DNA of 64,000 bases, from assembly GCA_002197995.1 (NCBI GenBank), contig NGZR01000004.1:2914001-2978000 (forward strand), given 5' to 3'. Positions 22,641 to 34,218 of the stretch are shown here, piece after piece (position 1 is the stretch's first letter; every line of letters starts with the position of its first letter). A program made the position numbers and the translations under genes. The DNA comes from Gaeumannomyces sp. JS-464. Taxonomy: Eukaryota > Ascomycota > Sordariomycetes > Magnaporthales > Magnaporthaceae. The notes under the pieces are model-generated. The model was not told the DNA's origin. It did not search any database and worked only from the letters and a program-made list of their open reading frames with translations.

Positions 22641-25600
22641 ATGGCGGAGATAGGGAGACCTTCGACGTCGACTGCAACCTCGCTCGAGAGTGAGAAGAAG
22701 ATCACCGATGGGCCGCTGGAGCCGCTAGTGGTCGATATCGGCGGCAGGCCACGCGCCGGCAGCGCCGACACCCAGGACACTGTGTTGACCCTGGAGAAGC
22801 AGGATGAGAAGCACATCCTCAAGGCCCGGGTCGACCCGGAGAGCCAGAGCCAAGAGGTAGTCGAGGCAAGGATGGAGGACATCGCCGTCAAGGCCCTGAG
22901 CACCGACGACGACCCGACACTGAACCCCTGGACCTTTCGCGCCTTCTTCATGTAGGTCTGATCAAAGGGTCACCGTCCTTCCCCACACGGCTGTGGAGCT
23001 CCTACTAACAATTCTTACCATCTGTGCCCTCTAGTGGCATCCTGCTGTCCGGATTTGGCGCCGCCCTGGCCACCATCTTCCTGTTCAAGCCCCAGCCGGT
23101 CGGGGTCTCCGTCATCTTCCTGACCGTCATCAGCTACCTGATGGGCAACGGCATGGCCATGTTCCTCCCAAGCAAGGGCATCGTGGGCCGCTGGCTGAAC
23201 CCGTTCCCGTTCAACTCCAAGGAGCACCTGGCCATCATCATCATGTCCAGCTCCGCCTCGTCCGTGGCCCACGCGACCGACGTGCTGGCGGCCCAAAAGC
23301 TCTACTACAACATCCGGCCGCACCCATGATCTCGGTCTTTCTGCTGCTGTCGTCGCAGCTGCTCGGCTATGGGCTCGCCGGCTTCCTGCGCAAGAGCCTC
23401 GTGTACCCGGGCAAGATGCTGTGGCCCGGCGTGCTGCCCTGAGCGCCCTCGTCGAGACGCTGCACCGCGACCGCGCCAGGATGGCGAAGCGCTGGAAGTT
23501 CTTCTGGATTGTGTTTGGCGCGGTCGCTCTGTACGAGGCGCTCCCGCAATATGTGAGTAGCCCAATGGCAGTTACTTCACCTGCCCCTAGCTTGGTCCAG
23601 GTGCCGCCTGGAATAGTCGGGGTTGTTGGCATTCGCTGACATTCCAACCACATCAGATTATGCCAATCCTCACTGGCGTCAGCTTCTTCTGCCTGGCGAA
23701 TCGGACGAGCCTCGACTTTACAAACATATTTGGAGGTGGCTATTCTCAGCCCATCATTCCCTACTTTTCTTTCTCCCAAAGGGGCCTCCTGTGCTGACGT
23801 GTACCCGCGCCCATCCAGGTGCCGCTGGTAACGAGGGTCTTGGCCTGCTCTCCATCGGTCTAGACTGGCAATATATCGGAACGGGCGCGTTCTTCCTGCC
23901 GCTGCAGACAGTGTTGAACTCTTTCATCGGGTGGGTTGGGCCCTACAAACGAGCTCCCGTCGCCAATATAGGCCGTCTCAAGCCCCCAGCTGACAACATA
24001 GATGGACAAATCCAGATACGTCCTCTGCATCGTCCTCTTTTGCGGGCTGTACTACGGAAACGTCTGGAATGCCAAGAACTTTCCCTTCCTTTCGCAGCAG
24101 CTCTTCTCGTCAAACTCTACGTCGACGCACTTTGAGATCTACAAGCAAGAAAACATTCTCAACGACAACTTCGAACTAGACGAGAGCGCCCTAGCGGCTG
24201 AGGGACTCCCTTCTTTTGCTGCTTCGCACGCCTCCCATCTGTTGACCAACAACCTGTCTATCACGGCGTCCATCGTGCATGGTCAGTGCTAAGATACCAG
24301 GGGTGGTTGCACACGTGTCGTCAAGGAATCTGCTAACTCGCTATTTACTTCCATTACCGCCAGTCATTCTCTTCAACCCCGACGTCATCCGGGCCGCGCT
24401 CCCAACCCTGGGCAGAATCAAGCAGTGGGTCTCGAACCCTCGGTCGTTCTTCAGGAAAAGCGAGCGGCCAGTACCGGCGGCCGAGGACGAGAGCCTTGAT
24501 CCCCACTACAGGGCCATGTTGGCCTACTCTGAGGTCCCCAATTGGTGGTACGGCGTGATCCTACTGTTTTCGGTCGTCATGGCCGTCATCTGCATCTACG
24601 TCATCCAGTCCACCCTGCCCTGGTGGGGACTGCTGCTCGCCGTGGTCATCTCCTTCATGTTCTCGCTGATTCTGGGAGCCATGTCTGGGCTCTTGGGCTT
24701 CCGTAAGTGCAAACTGACATCCCGCCTATTGTTGCATGAACAGCCAGATACTGACTAGCTCTCACAGACGCCCCGATCTCGACACTCGTGCAGCTTCTAG
24801 GCGCCAAGGTCCTAGGAGGGAAGCCCGTGGCAAACATGTACTTTGTGCTCTTTGGGTCCTCGACACAGGGACAGGCGCTCTACCTCGTGTCACATCTGAA
24901 GATGGGGCAGTACGGGAAGCTCTCCCCGCGCTGCACCTTCACATTCCAGGTATGTCTCATATGTCCCCGACCCTTTGGGACACCCAACTCGGCTATGTAT
25001 AGCTTGAAGTCTGTCTAATCCATTCTGTTCTCGAAATTCGGTAGATCCTGGGAACAATCTTAGGGGCGTTGATCAATCTCCTCGTCATGGAGTCTATCAC
25101 CACAAACCAACGGGATATTCTTCTTTCCATCCAGGGAACCAACGTGTTCTCTGGACAAGTGATCCAGTCATTCAACTCGAATGTGAGAGCCCGTGCATCC
25201 TCTTCTCTTGCTTTGAACCACCAGTGGCCTTCCTAGAAACAGTGTAGCTGACCCAATACTTTAATATGACCAACAACAGGCGATAGCTTTTGGCGCACTC
25301 GCGGACAAGGTTAGTGTTACCAATACATGCCTCGTGGCTCTGACCCTCCCAGCGACTAACACTTGCACCCTTTCTCCTTCCAGATGTTCAGTATCGGCCA
25401 GACATACTCGTGGGTTGTTCTGGCTCTGCCAGTGGGCTTCCTGGTCCCCGTGCCTTTCTACATCGCCCACCGGATGTGGCCCAAGGCTGGCTTCGACTAC
25501 ATCGTGACGCCTGCCATCAGCTACTTCCTTGGCTATCTGAGCGCTGGCATCAACTCCAGCGTTCTCATGCACTTTGCCCTTGCCTTTTTCATCCAGCTCT

Positions 25601-25970
25601 GGGTGAGGAAGCGATACCCTAAGTGGTTCCTGAAATACGTGAGTAAAACACCATCATGAGCTACTAAGAGGGATTGAGGCATCGGCTGACTAGCACCCTT
25701 TCCTGCAGAACTACATCCTCGCGGCTGCGATTAGCGGCGGGACCGAGTTCCTTGTCTTTATCACCACCTTTGCTGTCCAGGGCGCAAGCGGCCAAGCAGT
25801 CGTGTTTCCACCGTATTGTAAGCTTAAGAGATCCCTTCCGGCTTGCCAACCACTGAAGACCTGCCCTCTAACAAGTTGTGCTTTGCCTTGGACAAATAGG
25901 GGGCAACAATTACCAGTCTGGGAACGTCGACTATTGTGCAAAAAATCCTGGCCTACGCCACGCCAAGTGA
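22641..25970 (+). CDS. Oligopeptide transporter, OPT family
   Basis: Proton-coupled peptide (or peptide-like, e.g. glutathione or siderophore-related) uptake across a membrane. Twelve exons: 22641-22951, 23035-23552, 23657-23735, 23819-23930, 24016-24281, 24364-24702, 24768-24949, 25045-25182, 25280-25309, 25384-25638, 25709-25817, 25900-25970; about 803 residues. After an acidic cytosolic N-terminus come many membrane helices and OPT landmarks: YYNIRPHP, ETLHRDRARM, LTGVSFFCLANRTSLDFTN, FGGAAGNEGLGLLSI, DWQYIGTG, GLYYGNVWNAKNFPFLSQ, EVPNWWYGVILL, the repeated TNQRDIL loop region and the C-terminal FPPYWGNNYQSGNVDYC. Exon 9 is only 30 nt. Two single-base losses break exon 2, near 23325 (after RPHP) and 23437-23441 (after GVLP); both sit beside C runs and are read as probable sequence errors. 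Confidence 0.93.
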
Positions 25971-26389
25971 ATTACTTAAAGAGAAAAAAGATGGTTATCA
26001 TATGTATTAACTACGATCGAGTTCCAGTGTCTGACTACGAGGGTAATGGTTCAAGACATAGACGGATACATAGGGTTGCCGGCATGTACTGTTTCAATGT
26101 GGAAAAAGTTTAGCGAAGTCTGCCCAGACTTGAGATCTGGCCGGGCATAATTATTACTCGATGTCTTGCAGTTGACCAACCGGAAAAGTTCGAAATGACA
26201 GGTTTGACTAACGTGGTGGCGTCTCCGTGACCAAGTAGTAGGGGATTGAGACAAGATTCATTCTTTGATGTCTCGCGAATGCAACAACATGGAACCGTAT
26301 CTCAGACCCAGATCACTGGGGACAAGCGCAAATAGAAGAATGGTCTCCCAAAGGGTATCCCTCGAGCAACATGACGACAAAATCGAAAA
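25971..26389. other. Convergent intergenic region
   Basis: Space between the OPT stop (plus strand) and the stop of the minus-strand gene at 26390. Slightly AT-richer than its surroundings, consistent with two 3' UTRs. No gene seen. Confidence 0.5.
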
Positions 26390-27655
26390 TCAACGATCGT
26401 ATCCCCAGCCCATCTGCCTGTTGACCTCGTTCATGGCACGGATTCCGGCCATCATGACATTTATCCCCGCGTCGACGGCCGTGTTTCCCGTCACCGGCGG
26501 ACCTGTTTGAGAGTGGGAGTTTGCCAAGTCCTGCTGATCGAGAACACATTGTCTCTTGCAAAGCACAGCCGTCTGGATGGCCTGGGACCATAAGCCAAAG
26601 ATTTGGTCCTCGCTTAGAGACACATACTCCTTATTGTCTTCACAATTCGGCCTCGAAAAGGGCCATTCGACGAAGACCGTCTCGAATCTCCTGGTTCTGA
26701 AGAAGAGGTAGGGCCATGTCAGGAGGAAGGTTAGGGTGATGTAGCAGATAATGGCTATCCACTGTGTAGACCGCCAGTGGTTTATCCTGCACGAGTTGTA
26801 CACCGATACGGTCTCGTTGTGGTAGGGGAAGTAGACCTTGACGTCGCCGCGGTAGTTTGTCGTCCTGACGAGGTGTATCAGCCGATCCCGGAGGTGCTCC
26901 CGGTCCAAGCCGACAACGCGGCGGCGTAAAACAAACGCCTTGAGCCCGGACGAGGAGCCGGCGCAATAGCGGTGCGCCCACTCCCGCAACGAGGGCTTCT
27001 GGTCGTCGAGGATCACGCCCCCCGAGGCAGCCCCCGGGGCGCGGCAGGCGAACACGGTGCCGCGCTTGGCCTTCTCGCTGTTCTCGACGGTCCGGAGATG
27101 GCTCCAGGATTCCCGGGTGGTGACGTTTTTGTAGAGATAAGGCGTCAGCTCGACGCTCACGTCAAAGTCGACGACGTCCTTGCGCTCCTTCTTGCCTTGC
27201 GCCTCGACCATCTCGCTGTGGGTACCCTTGATCTGGACCCGCAGCCTTGGGGGTGTCTGGGCCCACGCCTTGACGTGCCGTTCGAGCAGCTCCGGGGAGG
27301 CGTCGAGCCCCGGGTCGATGTAGGTCTCGTTGCCGTTCATCTGGTCGACGGAGAAGATCGGGACAAGGTTGTAGGAGTCGTCCGCGGCCGGAACCGGGGC
27401 CTGATGAGGCGCCAGCAGGGCGTTGGACTCGGCGACGTCGGTGTACATGGGTGGCTGGTCGTCGTCGTCGTCCCCGAGTTGTGGGATGTCGTCGTCGTCG
27501 TCGTTCAAGCCATGGCCGCCGCCGCGGTATTGGCTGCTGCTTCCGGGGACACTAGCCGGGCTGATAGATCGGTTTCGGTAGGCAGGCACATTCGAGTGCA
27601 AGGATACGGCATCACCCGAATCCCCCAGCGGGGCCTGTTTGCTGGGTTTGCCCAT
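26390..27655 (-). CDS. Conserved fungal one-pass membrane protein of unknown function
   Basis: Single exon, 421 residues. N-terminal ~120 residues are disordered, with two Asp runs (residues ~52-56 and 62-66) encoded by GTC repeats on the plus strand. The folded part begins around residue 125 (ELLERHVKAWAQTPPRLRVQ) and includes a beta-rich section (VVDFDVSVELTPYLYKNV), a segment LREWAHRYCAGSSSGLKAF, and FPYHNETVSVYNSCRINHWR. One hydrophobic helix at ~298-318 (QWIAIICYITLTFLLTWPY) precedes a conserved R/E-rich tail (RRFETVFVEWPFSR) and a C-terminus (INVMMAGIRAMNEVNRQMGW). I recall similar hypothetical proteins across Sordariomycetes, some loosely labelled as transporter proteins, but no ATP-binding or other catalytic motif is visible. 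Divergent from NMT1. Confidence 0.85.
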   Translation of the reverse strand: MGKPSKQAPLGDSGDAVSLHSNVPAYRNRSISPASVPGSSSQYRGGGHGLNDDDDDIPQLGDDDDDQPPMYTDVAESNALLAPHQAPVPAADDSYNLVPIFSVDQMNGNETYIDPGLDASPELLERHVKAWAQTPPRLRVQIKGTHSEMVEAQGKKERKDVVDFDVSVELTPYLYKNVTTRESWSHLRTVENSEKAKRGTVFACRAPGAASGGVILDDQKPSLREWAHRYCAGSSSGLKAFVLRRRVVGLDREHLRDRLIHLVRTTNYRGDVKVYFPYHNETVSVYNSCRINHWRSTQWIAIICYITLTFLLTWPYLFFRTRRFETVFVEWPFSRPNCEDNKEYVSLSEDQIFGLWSQAIQTAVLCKRQCVLDQQDLANSHSQTGPPVTGNTAVDAGINVMMAGIRAMNEVNRQMGWGYDR

Positions 27656-28567
27656 GGTGGCCGGCCCGAGAGAGGGTGGTGTTGGGTGGTGACGAGGCTA
27701 TACGTTCGCTGAGAAAGGAACAAAAACGAAACAGAAAACGGCAATCGGGCCCTGTGGCTTGAGCGGAATTGAGGGTTGATTTGAGACAGACAGCCCGGAG
27801 AGTAAATAGGACGAGAGATAGCAACCTGATGATGGTGAACAAGGGTTCAACAGGCAGCACAGCAGCACTGCCACACTAACTGGGGACGGCGCGGCCGACA
27901 CAACAGCATCCCACCAGTCGTTTTTAACCATATCCGCAGAGAAAACAGGGGTCCAAATGCACGACGCGGGCCCTGGGTTGGTGGGGGCTGTGTTCAACCG
28001 CATCCTTTAGCATAATACGATGCAACGCTGTGGCTGCTGGAGAAGCATCCGTGATGATGCGCAGATGAGATACGAGAGTTCACCCCAGAGACGGAGACGG
28101 GAAGACGGGTGTAATCAGAGTTGCGACGTCAAACGACAACAACCCTGCCAATGTTGACGTCTATAAACGTTTGATTTGAGCCACAACCAACATGAACAAG
28201 CACGCAAGCACGGCGCTACCTATGATTGTGACCCTGCCTGCATGAGTTGTGCCAAGCTTCCCTGCTGGTGGGCCAGTGTCGGGCGCTGTTCCCTGCCGCC
28301 TGCCTGGTGTTATGATCCCCACCACCAAAGGCGGCCCAAGAAAAAAAACGGCATCGGGCAGAGCTGGAGCTCTATGGTGGCGCGCGTGCTCCAAACGGGC
28401 TGGCCCGCATTGATAGCCCCGCATTTTGACATTCTGTGATTGCACGTTTGAAGCTGCCACATCGAGCCCAAGGAGCTCATAGCGACCCCTGGCGCATTTT
28501 GCCTCTCACGAAATTGATTGCACAAACGGCCAACGCCTGGTGCGAACCCCCCAGAGCAAGACTCGAA
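27656..28567. promoter_or_regulatory. Divergent promoter region, unknown membrane protein / NMT1
   Basis: About 0.9 kb between divergent starts. No recognisable coding sequence. AAAACAAAAACG-type A-rich patches occur near 27710-27740. Short out-of-frame ORFs precede the NMT1 start; the frame open from 28436 runs into NMT1 but begins upstream of the conserved Met. Confidence 0.4.
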
Positions 28568-30363
28568 ATGTCGGAGGAATCGAAGCCCGTCAAGGACCCC
28601 GCCGAACCGGCGGCGAACCCCGCCGACGCTGCGCCCGCCAAGCCGGTCGAGTCGGACGAGGAGGAGGACGATGATGACGAGGGCCAGCCGCGGCAGAGGC
28701 GTCCTCCTCGGCATCCAAGAAGAACAAGAAGAAGAAGTCCAAGCGCCAACGGCTTAAGGATGCCGTCTCGGGCAAATCCGCAGACCCCGAGGCCGACATC
28801 AAGAAGGCCATCGCCGGCCTGAACCACGAGCAGCTCCAAGACCTGCTCAAGATGAACCCTGCCCTTGCACAGGAGGTCGGCGCCGCCGTCACGGGCGCGG
28901 TCGACAAGGACGCCGCCTCGGGCTCCTCCGCCGCCGGCGTCTCGTCCGCGACCGACGCGCTAAAGAAGCTAAACCTGCAGGACATAATGACGGGTCTGGC
29001 GTCCAGCGGCAAGAACGTCAAGGACATGGCCAGCTACAAGTTCTGGCAGACGCAGCCCGTGCCCAAGTTTGGCGAGGCCGAGCCCGCGGCCGTTGAGGAC
29101 GGCCCTATCAAGGCCCAGAAGGTTGAGGACATCCCCAAGGAGGCGCCCAAGATGATGGACGGCTTCGAGTGGAGCACCCCGGACCTGACCGACCCGGCCC
29201 AGGCCAAGGAGGTCTACGAGCTGCTCAACGGCCACTACGTTGAGGACGACGAGGCCATGTTCCGCTTCAACTACTCGACCTCGGTTCTCAAGTGGGCCAT
29301 GATGTCGCCCGGCTGGAAGAAGCAGTGGTACGTCGGCGTGCGCGCCACCCAATCGCGCAAGCTGGTCGCATTCATCTCGGCCATCCCCTACACCTGCGCG
29401 TGCGCAACAACGTGCTCGACTGCTCCGAGGTCAACTTCATCTGCGTCCATAAGAAGCTGCGTTCCAAGCGCCTGGCCCCTGTCCTCATCAAGGAGGTCAC
29501 GCGCCTCATCAACCTCGAGGGCATCTGGCAGGCCATCTACACCGCCGGCGTCGTCCTGCCCAAGCCCGTGAGCACTTGCAGATACTACCACCGCGCCCTC
29601 GACTGGCAGAAGCTTTACGAGGTCGGCTTCAGCCCCCTGCCGCCCAACAGCAGGCCCCAGTACCAGGTCCGCAAATACGCCCTGCCCGATAAGACCGCCA
29701 CCAAAGGTCTCAGGGAGATGCAGGACAAGGACGTCGGCGCCGTCCAAGCCCTGCTCAAGCGCTACCTGACACGCTACGATCTGGCCCCCGAATACGATGA
29801 GGAGAGATGAGCACTGGTTCCTTCACAAGCAGGAGCCTGGGGATGAGCGGGTTGTTTACTCGTATGTCGTTGAGGTTTGTGTTCCCTCTTTCCCATATCA
29901 GCTTTCTCTTTCCTTCACTTTTCCAGGCACTGACAGTAGATCTACCTTTACCACGTCACAGGATGAGTCCAAGAAGATCACCGACTTCTTCTCTTTTTAC
30001 ACGCTCGAATCCTCCGTCTTGAACAACCCGAGGCATTCCGTCATCCGAGCCGCGTACCTCTTCTACTACGCGACCGAGTCTGGGTTGACGACTCCCTTCG
30101 ACAAGTCTGCGCTCAAGACACGGCTCAACGCCCTGATCGGCGACGCTCTTATCCTGGCCAAGAAGCACAAGTTTGACGTGTTCAACGCCCTGTCCCTTAT
30201 GGACAACGCCCTCTTCCTCGAGCAGCAAAAGTTTGGTCCCGGCGACGGCCAGCTCCATTACTACCTTTTCAACTACCGCACAGCCCCTATCGCCGGAGGG
30301 GTCAATAAGAAAAACCAGCTCGATGAGGACACCCTGAGCGGCATCGGCTTCCCCATGCTGTGA
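28568..30363 (+). CDS. NMT1: Glycylpeptide N-tetradecanoyltransferase (N-myristoyltransferase)
   Basis: Transfers myristate from myristoyl-CoA to N-terminal Gly of target proteins in the cytosol and on ribosomes. Exons are 28568-29874 and 29962-30363. N-terminal acidic then Lys-rich region ([13 protein letters not shown]), as in other eukaryotic NMTs. Core signatures: [56 protein letters not shown] (acyl-CoA binding), [19 protein letters not shown], and the C-terminal half ([55 protein letters not shown]). It ends GIGFPML; the terminal Leu carboxylate is the catalytic base in this family. The frame breaks three times: near 28690 and 29393 (one base missing each) and near 29803 (two missing, or one extra). 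Corrected length is about 570 residues. Confidence 0.93.
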
Positions 30364-30752
30364 GCCAGGAATGGAGATGGGGAGAGCCGGAACGTTTGCA
30401 TATACGGAGCCAGGCGAAAGGATAACCAAGGCTTGGAGCAGAATTCGACTTCAACACCTGGGTCAGGCGACGGCGCATTGTTTCCCTCTTGTTTGACCTT
30501 TCTCTATTCGTGACCCCTCTATTCCATATCGCCCGCTGTGTTGTCAGCGGTGATAGAAAAGCAAAGGGTGTGTGACACCCTGGCCAGGTTAGGACGTTCA
30601 TCTATGACCAACTGATACCCATCTACCCCTTATATATGAGCGAGCTCTGTCGGCGATGAGCAATAAACAGGCCAGTAAATCTCCTAAAACAAAACAAATC
30701 CGGAACCCCATGTTGTATATCGCTTGAAATCTAGGAGCCAATAACAAAGCAG
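30364..30752. other. Convergent 3' intergenic region
   Basis: Between the stops of NMT1 and the minus-strand hydrolase. Contains AATAAA-like strings on the plus strand (30661-30666) that could serve as poly(A) signals. No gene seen. Confidence 0.45.
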
Positions 30753-32122
30753 TTATTTTGCCGGGGCGCTTCCCAGCTCTTCCGCTTCCCTTATACGCTC
30801 CTCCAGCATGCTATGGAACCACGCCGTCCGCTCCATTGGGACGGCGTGGCCTAGATCCTCAAGAATGATGGCATGCTTTGGTTGAATGGCGTCTATGAGG
30901 GCCTTGCCATGGGCCAGCGAGATCATCTCGTCTGTCGTCCCGTGGAGGACCGTGATGCGTTCGCGGCCCACCTCTTCAGCCATCTTGGCCAGCTGCTCGC
31001 GGCTCTTGTGGTGCCAGCCGGCCGCGATCAGCTGCAGGAGGAATCCCGGGGTCGTGAAGCCCTTGTGCGAGCGCTTGTGCATCTCCTGCGCCACGAAGCG
31101 CTCGTAGTTTGTCCCGAACCTCAGGTACTCACCACCTTCCGGCGGCATCTCCACCCCGGGCGTCCCCTTCTCCGGCAGGCGCGCGTCGTCGGGCGCGGCC
31201 AGCCAGTGGTGGGGGAAGATGCGGCCGGCGCCGTTGCGGACGCTGACCTCGACGCCCCTGGGGATCAGCAGGGCGGCGCGGTTGAGCAGGTTCTCGACGA
31301 AACCCTTGTCGTTCCCGTTGACCTCGGCGGCGGTCGAGAGGAGGGTCAGGCTCGCGACGCGCCCGGGCGCCGCGCAGGCCAGCTCCTGCGAGATCATGCC
31401 GCCCATCGAGACGCCCACGACGTGCACGGAGCGGGCGGCTGTCCAACCGACGTGGTCGAGGACCTCGAGCACGTCCAGGGCCATCTCGGAGGTCGAGTAC
31501 CTGAAGAGCGGGCGGTCGCTGTCTCCCATGCCTGTAACGTGGATGGTTTAGTGATTGTTGCCCCCTGGCCTGGTATTATTCCGTTCCGACGCCTTCATTT
31601 TCCACTTACCCCTGTTATCCAGGAGGAGGACCGAGTACTTGTCGCCGTGCTCGTGACCGAAATGTAGCGTCTGGCGCTGCCAGGCCGCCCTGAAGGAGCC
31701 GAGGCCCATGATGAACTTGAAGTCCGCACTCAGGAGTCAGCCATCACGGCCGCACCCTCTCCCCTCCCCTTCTCCCGAGGCGCCACTCCCGCTGGGACGA
31801 GCAACAGCGGCGAGCAAAGGACCGAAAACCTACAACGACCTTGGTGGGGCCGGAGCCGTGTATCTCCCAGCTAATGTTCAACGGCCCCCCGCGCCCCTCG
31901 GCCACGGGGAGGCGGCCGCTGCGGGTCGGCACCAGTCGCCATGTGGCCGACGGGTACGCCGGGTGCTTCAGCACCTGCTCGACCGTCGAGTAATTTGCCC
32001 TGACGACGCGGCGGAGACGTCCCCGGGTGTTAGTCGGCGGACTGCTCCAGGTGGGGAATGTGGATGTGGATGCGGCTTGATGAAATGCAGGCCAAGCAAA
32101 CTGACGATTTGAGATCTGCCAT
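30753..32122 (-). CDS. Alpha/beta hydrolase (esterase/lipase-like)
   Basis: Predicted alpha/beta-fold serine hydrolase of 355 residues; substrate unknown. Exons in coding order: 32106-32122 (17 nt, M-A-D-L-K-S), 31834-31999, 31610-31715, 30753-31531. The junctions rebuild a normal fold: PLNISWEIHGSGPTKVV + FIMGLGSFRAAWQRQTLHFG + DNRGMGDSDRPLFRYS. Nucleophile elbow GVSMGG. Acid candidate in VLHGTTDEMISLAHG, and the catalytic His in ILEDLGHAVPMERTAW. No signal peptide or membrane helix, so probably cytosolic. The tiny first exon is inferred from frame: its donor GTCAGT and the acceptor after a GACTAAC branch site give an open join into ANYSTVEQVLKHPAYPS. A start at the downstream Met (MLKHPAYPS) is the fallback. 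Confidence 0.88.
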
Positions 32123-32997
32123 GTCCGCGATCCAACTCCCCACTTTGCTTCAATGACGCAAGAACAGGACGGGGGTTGGTGCGTGGCTGGATGAGTGCCT
32201 TTCTGGCGGTGTGGCCAGGGGGCGGCGCACGGGGCAGCACGAGATGCCGAGGTGTGGGACCTGATCGGTTGTCGGCTGGCGGAATTGAACCGAAGTCAAG
32301 CGTCCAAGAGCACACCTAAAAGCACGCACGAATCGTCGAGCGAGGGAAGGATCGAGCAGGACACAGAGGGTGCGAGTGTGATGGATACCTAGTAAACAGG
32401 TAAAAAAATAAAAAAATAAAAATAAGATGCATGGACTAGAACAAGAGGCAGAAGCGAAAGGGCGCACGGCGAATGCGCCATCTTATAATGCCCCGTGGCC
32501 TCGCTAATGACACCATTGATTCGCCCTCTCCGTTCTCGCTGGCAGTCGTCGGGTTCGTCGGATTCTCGCTCCTGGTGTCACGTGTGGGGCCGCCGTGATG
32601 GGCAAGGTCCCCCATCGTCGAGAATCATGGATGATGGTCTGCTTGTTGCGTTTATTTTCCATATTATTTTGACACAAGAGTCCGCATGATGGTATCCATT
32701 TCCTGCGTAAGGTATTCCCTGGAGAACTGTATTGTAAAATTCCCCGAAATTCCCGCCTGCGCCTCCATCCCCGTGCCCAGCATGCCCCTGAGCAGCCAAG
32801 ACAGGAAGGCGATCAAAACTCAACAGGCAAACGTCGAGTAATGGCCCGTCGACTTCCAGAGCGGGAAGGTTGCAAGAATGAGAAAAGGTCGTAGGTTTAA
32901 GCATAGGATAGGGTGCAAGTTTGAAGCTGCATTTGTCCGCCAATCGTCGCCCTGATACAGCTTGACTAACACCAATAAACCTCTGCCTCCGAACCAG
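32123..32997. other. Intergenic, no gene recognised
   Basis: Upstream of the hydrolase and downstream of the secreted-protein gene. AAAATAAAAAAATAAAAATAA-type A/T-rich simple sequence sits at about 32401-32425. Nothing coding is supported. Confidence 0.5.
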
Positions 32998-33432
32998 TCA
33001 GGGGCAGGCGACAACGTCCCTCCCGTTCGCAGCCTGCCGCACGACACCGCAGATGGTCAGCACCAGAGTCCCTCGCCACTGTTCCATTTGTCTGGTACGT
33101 AACCCGGTCGGAGCCCGAGTTGGGCGCGTTGGCCGGCTGCCCGTTGGGCTCGGGGTACTCCCGCAGGCCGCCGCCGCTGCAGCCGGCAAAGGCGGCGCCC
33201 TCCCGGATGCCGAACAGCTTGGGGTGCCCGGCCGGGTTGCCATTCCGGTCCTCGGGCTTGCCCTGGTGCTGCCGCTTGATCTCGCGCCCCATGGTCCTGG
33301 TGACGTCGCCCTGAGCGTATGCGTGCGCCAGGTTCAGGGCGTGGCTCTGACTGCCGATCATCGGGTACGGTACGCTGCCGCGAGTGACGGGAGCAGCAGG
33401 GCGGTGCTGAGGAGGGAGCGTGTGGCGGCCAT
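32998..33432 (-). CDS. Small secreted protein of unknown function
   Basis: Start Met at 33432 opens a clear signal peptide (MAATRSLLSTALLLPSLAAA) with a likely cut after AAA. The mature part is about 125 residues: IGSQSHALNLAHAYAQGDVT, REIKRQHQGKPEDRNGNPAG, HPKLFGIREGAAFAGCSGGG, LREYPEP, SGSDRVTYQTNGTVA, and the end GTLVLTICGVVRQAANGRDV followed by VACP. Only three Cys are visible (AGCSG, TICGV, VACP), so it is not a classic Cys-rich effector. I feel it belongs to a conserved ascomycete secreted family but cannot name it. The frame breaks after the signal peptide (about 33364, one base missing in a C run) and near 33071-33078 (two missing, or one extra). Corrected length is about 145 residues. 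Confidence 0.75.
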
Positions 33433-34218
33433 GGTTGATGTGGCGAGTGGTTGAGGTTTAGGGACTCCGGTGGGACAAAGCAACTGAAGATTGACTGGCT
33501 AAAATGGAGAATGTGTTCCGGACTGTCTCTGGAGGGTTAGGCGGGTGTGCTTTAGATTGTATGGTTTGCTTGCTTGCGCCGGGAAGAGATGGTGCAATAT
33601 CCTGCTCTTGAACGTACATGGCTTCCACGGACACATTATAAACGGGAGCAAATATAACCACTTCGTGGGCATCCTTGTCTTTGCTCAGTGTCCCTTGCCC
33701 GCTTTGCTCTATGTCTACTTTAGACAAGACTGAAAAGCCCCGTGCCATTACCGAACAGCGGGACCAGAGCAAGCCAGCTACAACCCGACCCCAGCCCACC
33801 TGGGTCGCCCCAGAATTGACCTGTGCTTGGCGCAGCTTGTTGTTTAACTCTCTTTGCTTCCTGTCTGTGGCTGGTGCATGTGATTGAGCATTTCGGAATG
33901 CTGTGACACCGACCTAGAAGAAATTGGCTGCTCATTTTGTCACACATGTCACACATAGGTGCGATGTCTATGCGGGCAAGCGCGGGGTCCTGGCGCTAGT
34001 TGGAAAGGACTCCAAACTCTTCATATTCGGTACTGCCGCTGGAAGGTCTCCTTCCGCTTCTACTTGCAAACCCTCGCGCTGCTAGAGTGCCTAACAGTTT
34101 CCACAGCCAGCTATATGAACCGAGAAGCAGCTTAGAGACGCAGCGCTCAGGAGCTTCCTCGCAGAGACCTTGATGGCGAAACTCACGGCTCGCAGACTTT
34201 CGGGCCCCAAGGAAGGCC
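33433..34218. other. Intergenic, no gene recognised
   Basis: Contains the upstream region of the secreted-protein gene and short frames with no recognisable product. Confidence 0.45.

Noticed and set aside
22217..22951. 244-codon minus-strand ORF over the OPT 5' end
   Set aside because: Antisense of OPT exon 1 and its promoter, with no domain. The plus strand has a coherent 12-exon OPT gene.
30873..31667. 264-codon plus-strand ORF
   Set aside because: Antisense to the alpha/beta hydrolase at 30753-32122.
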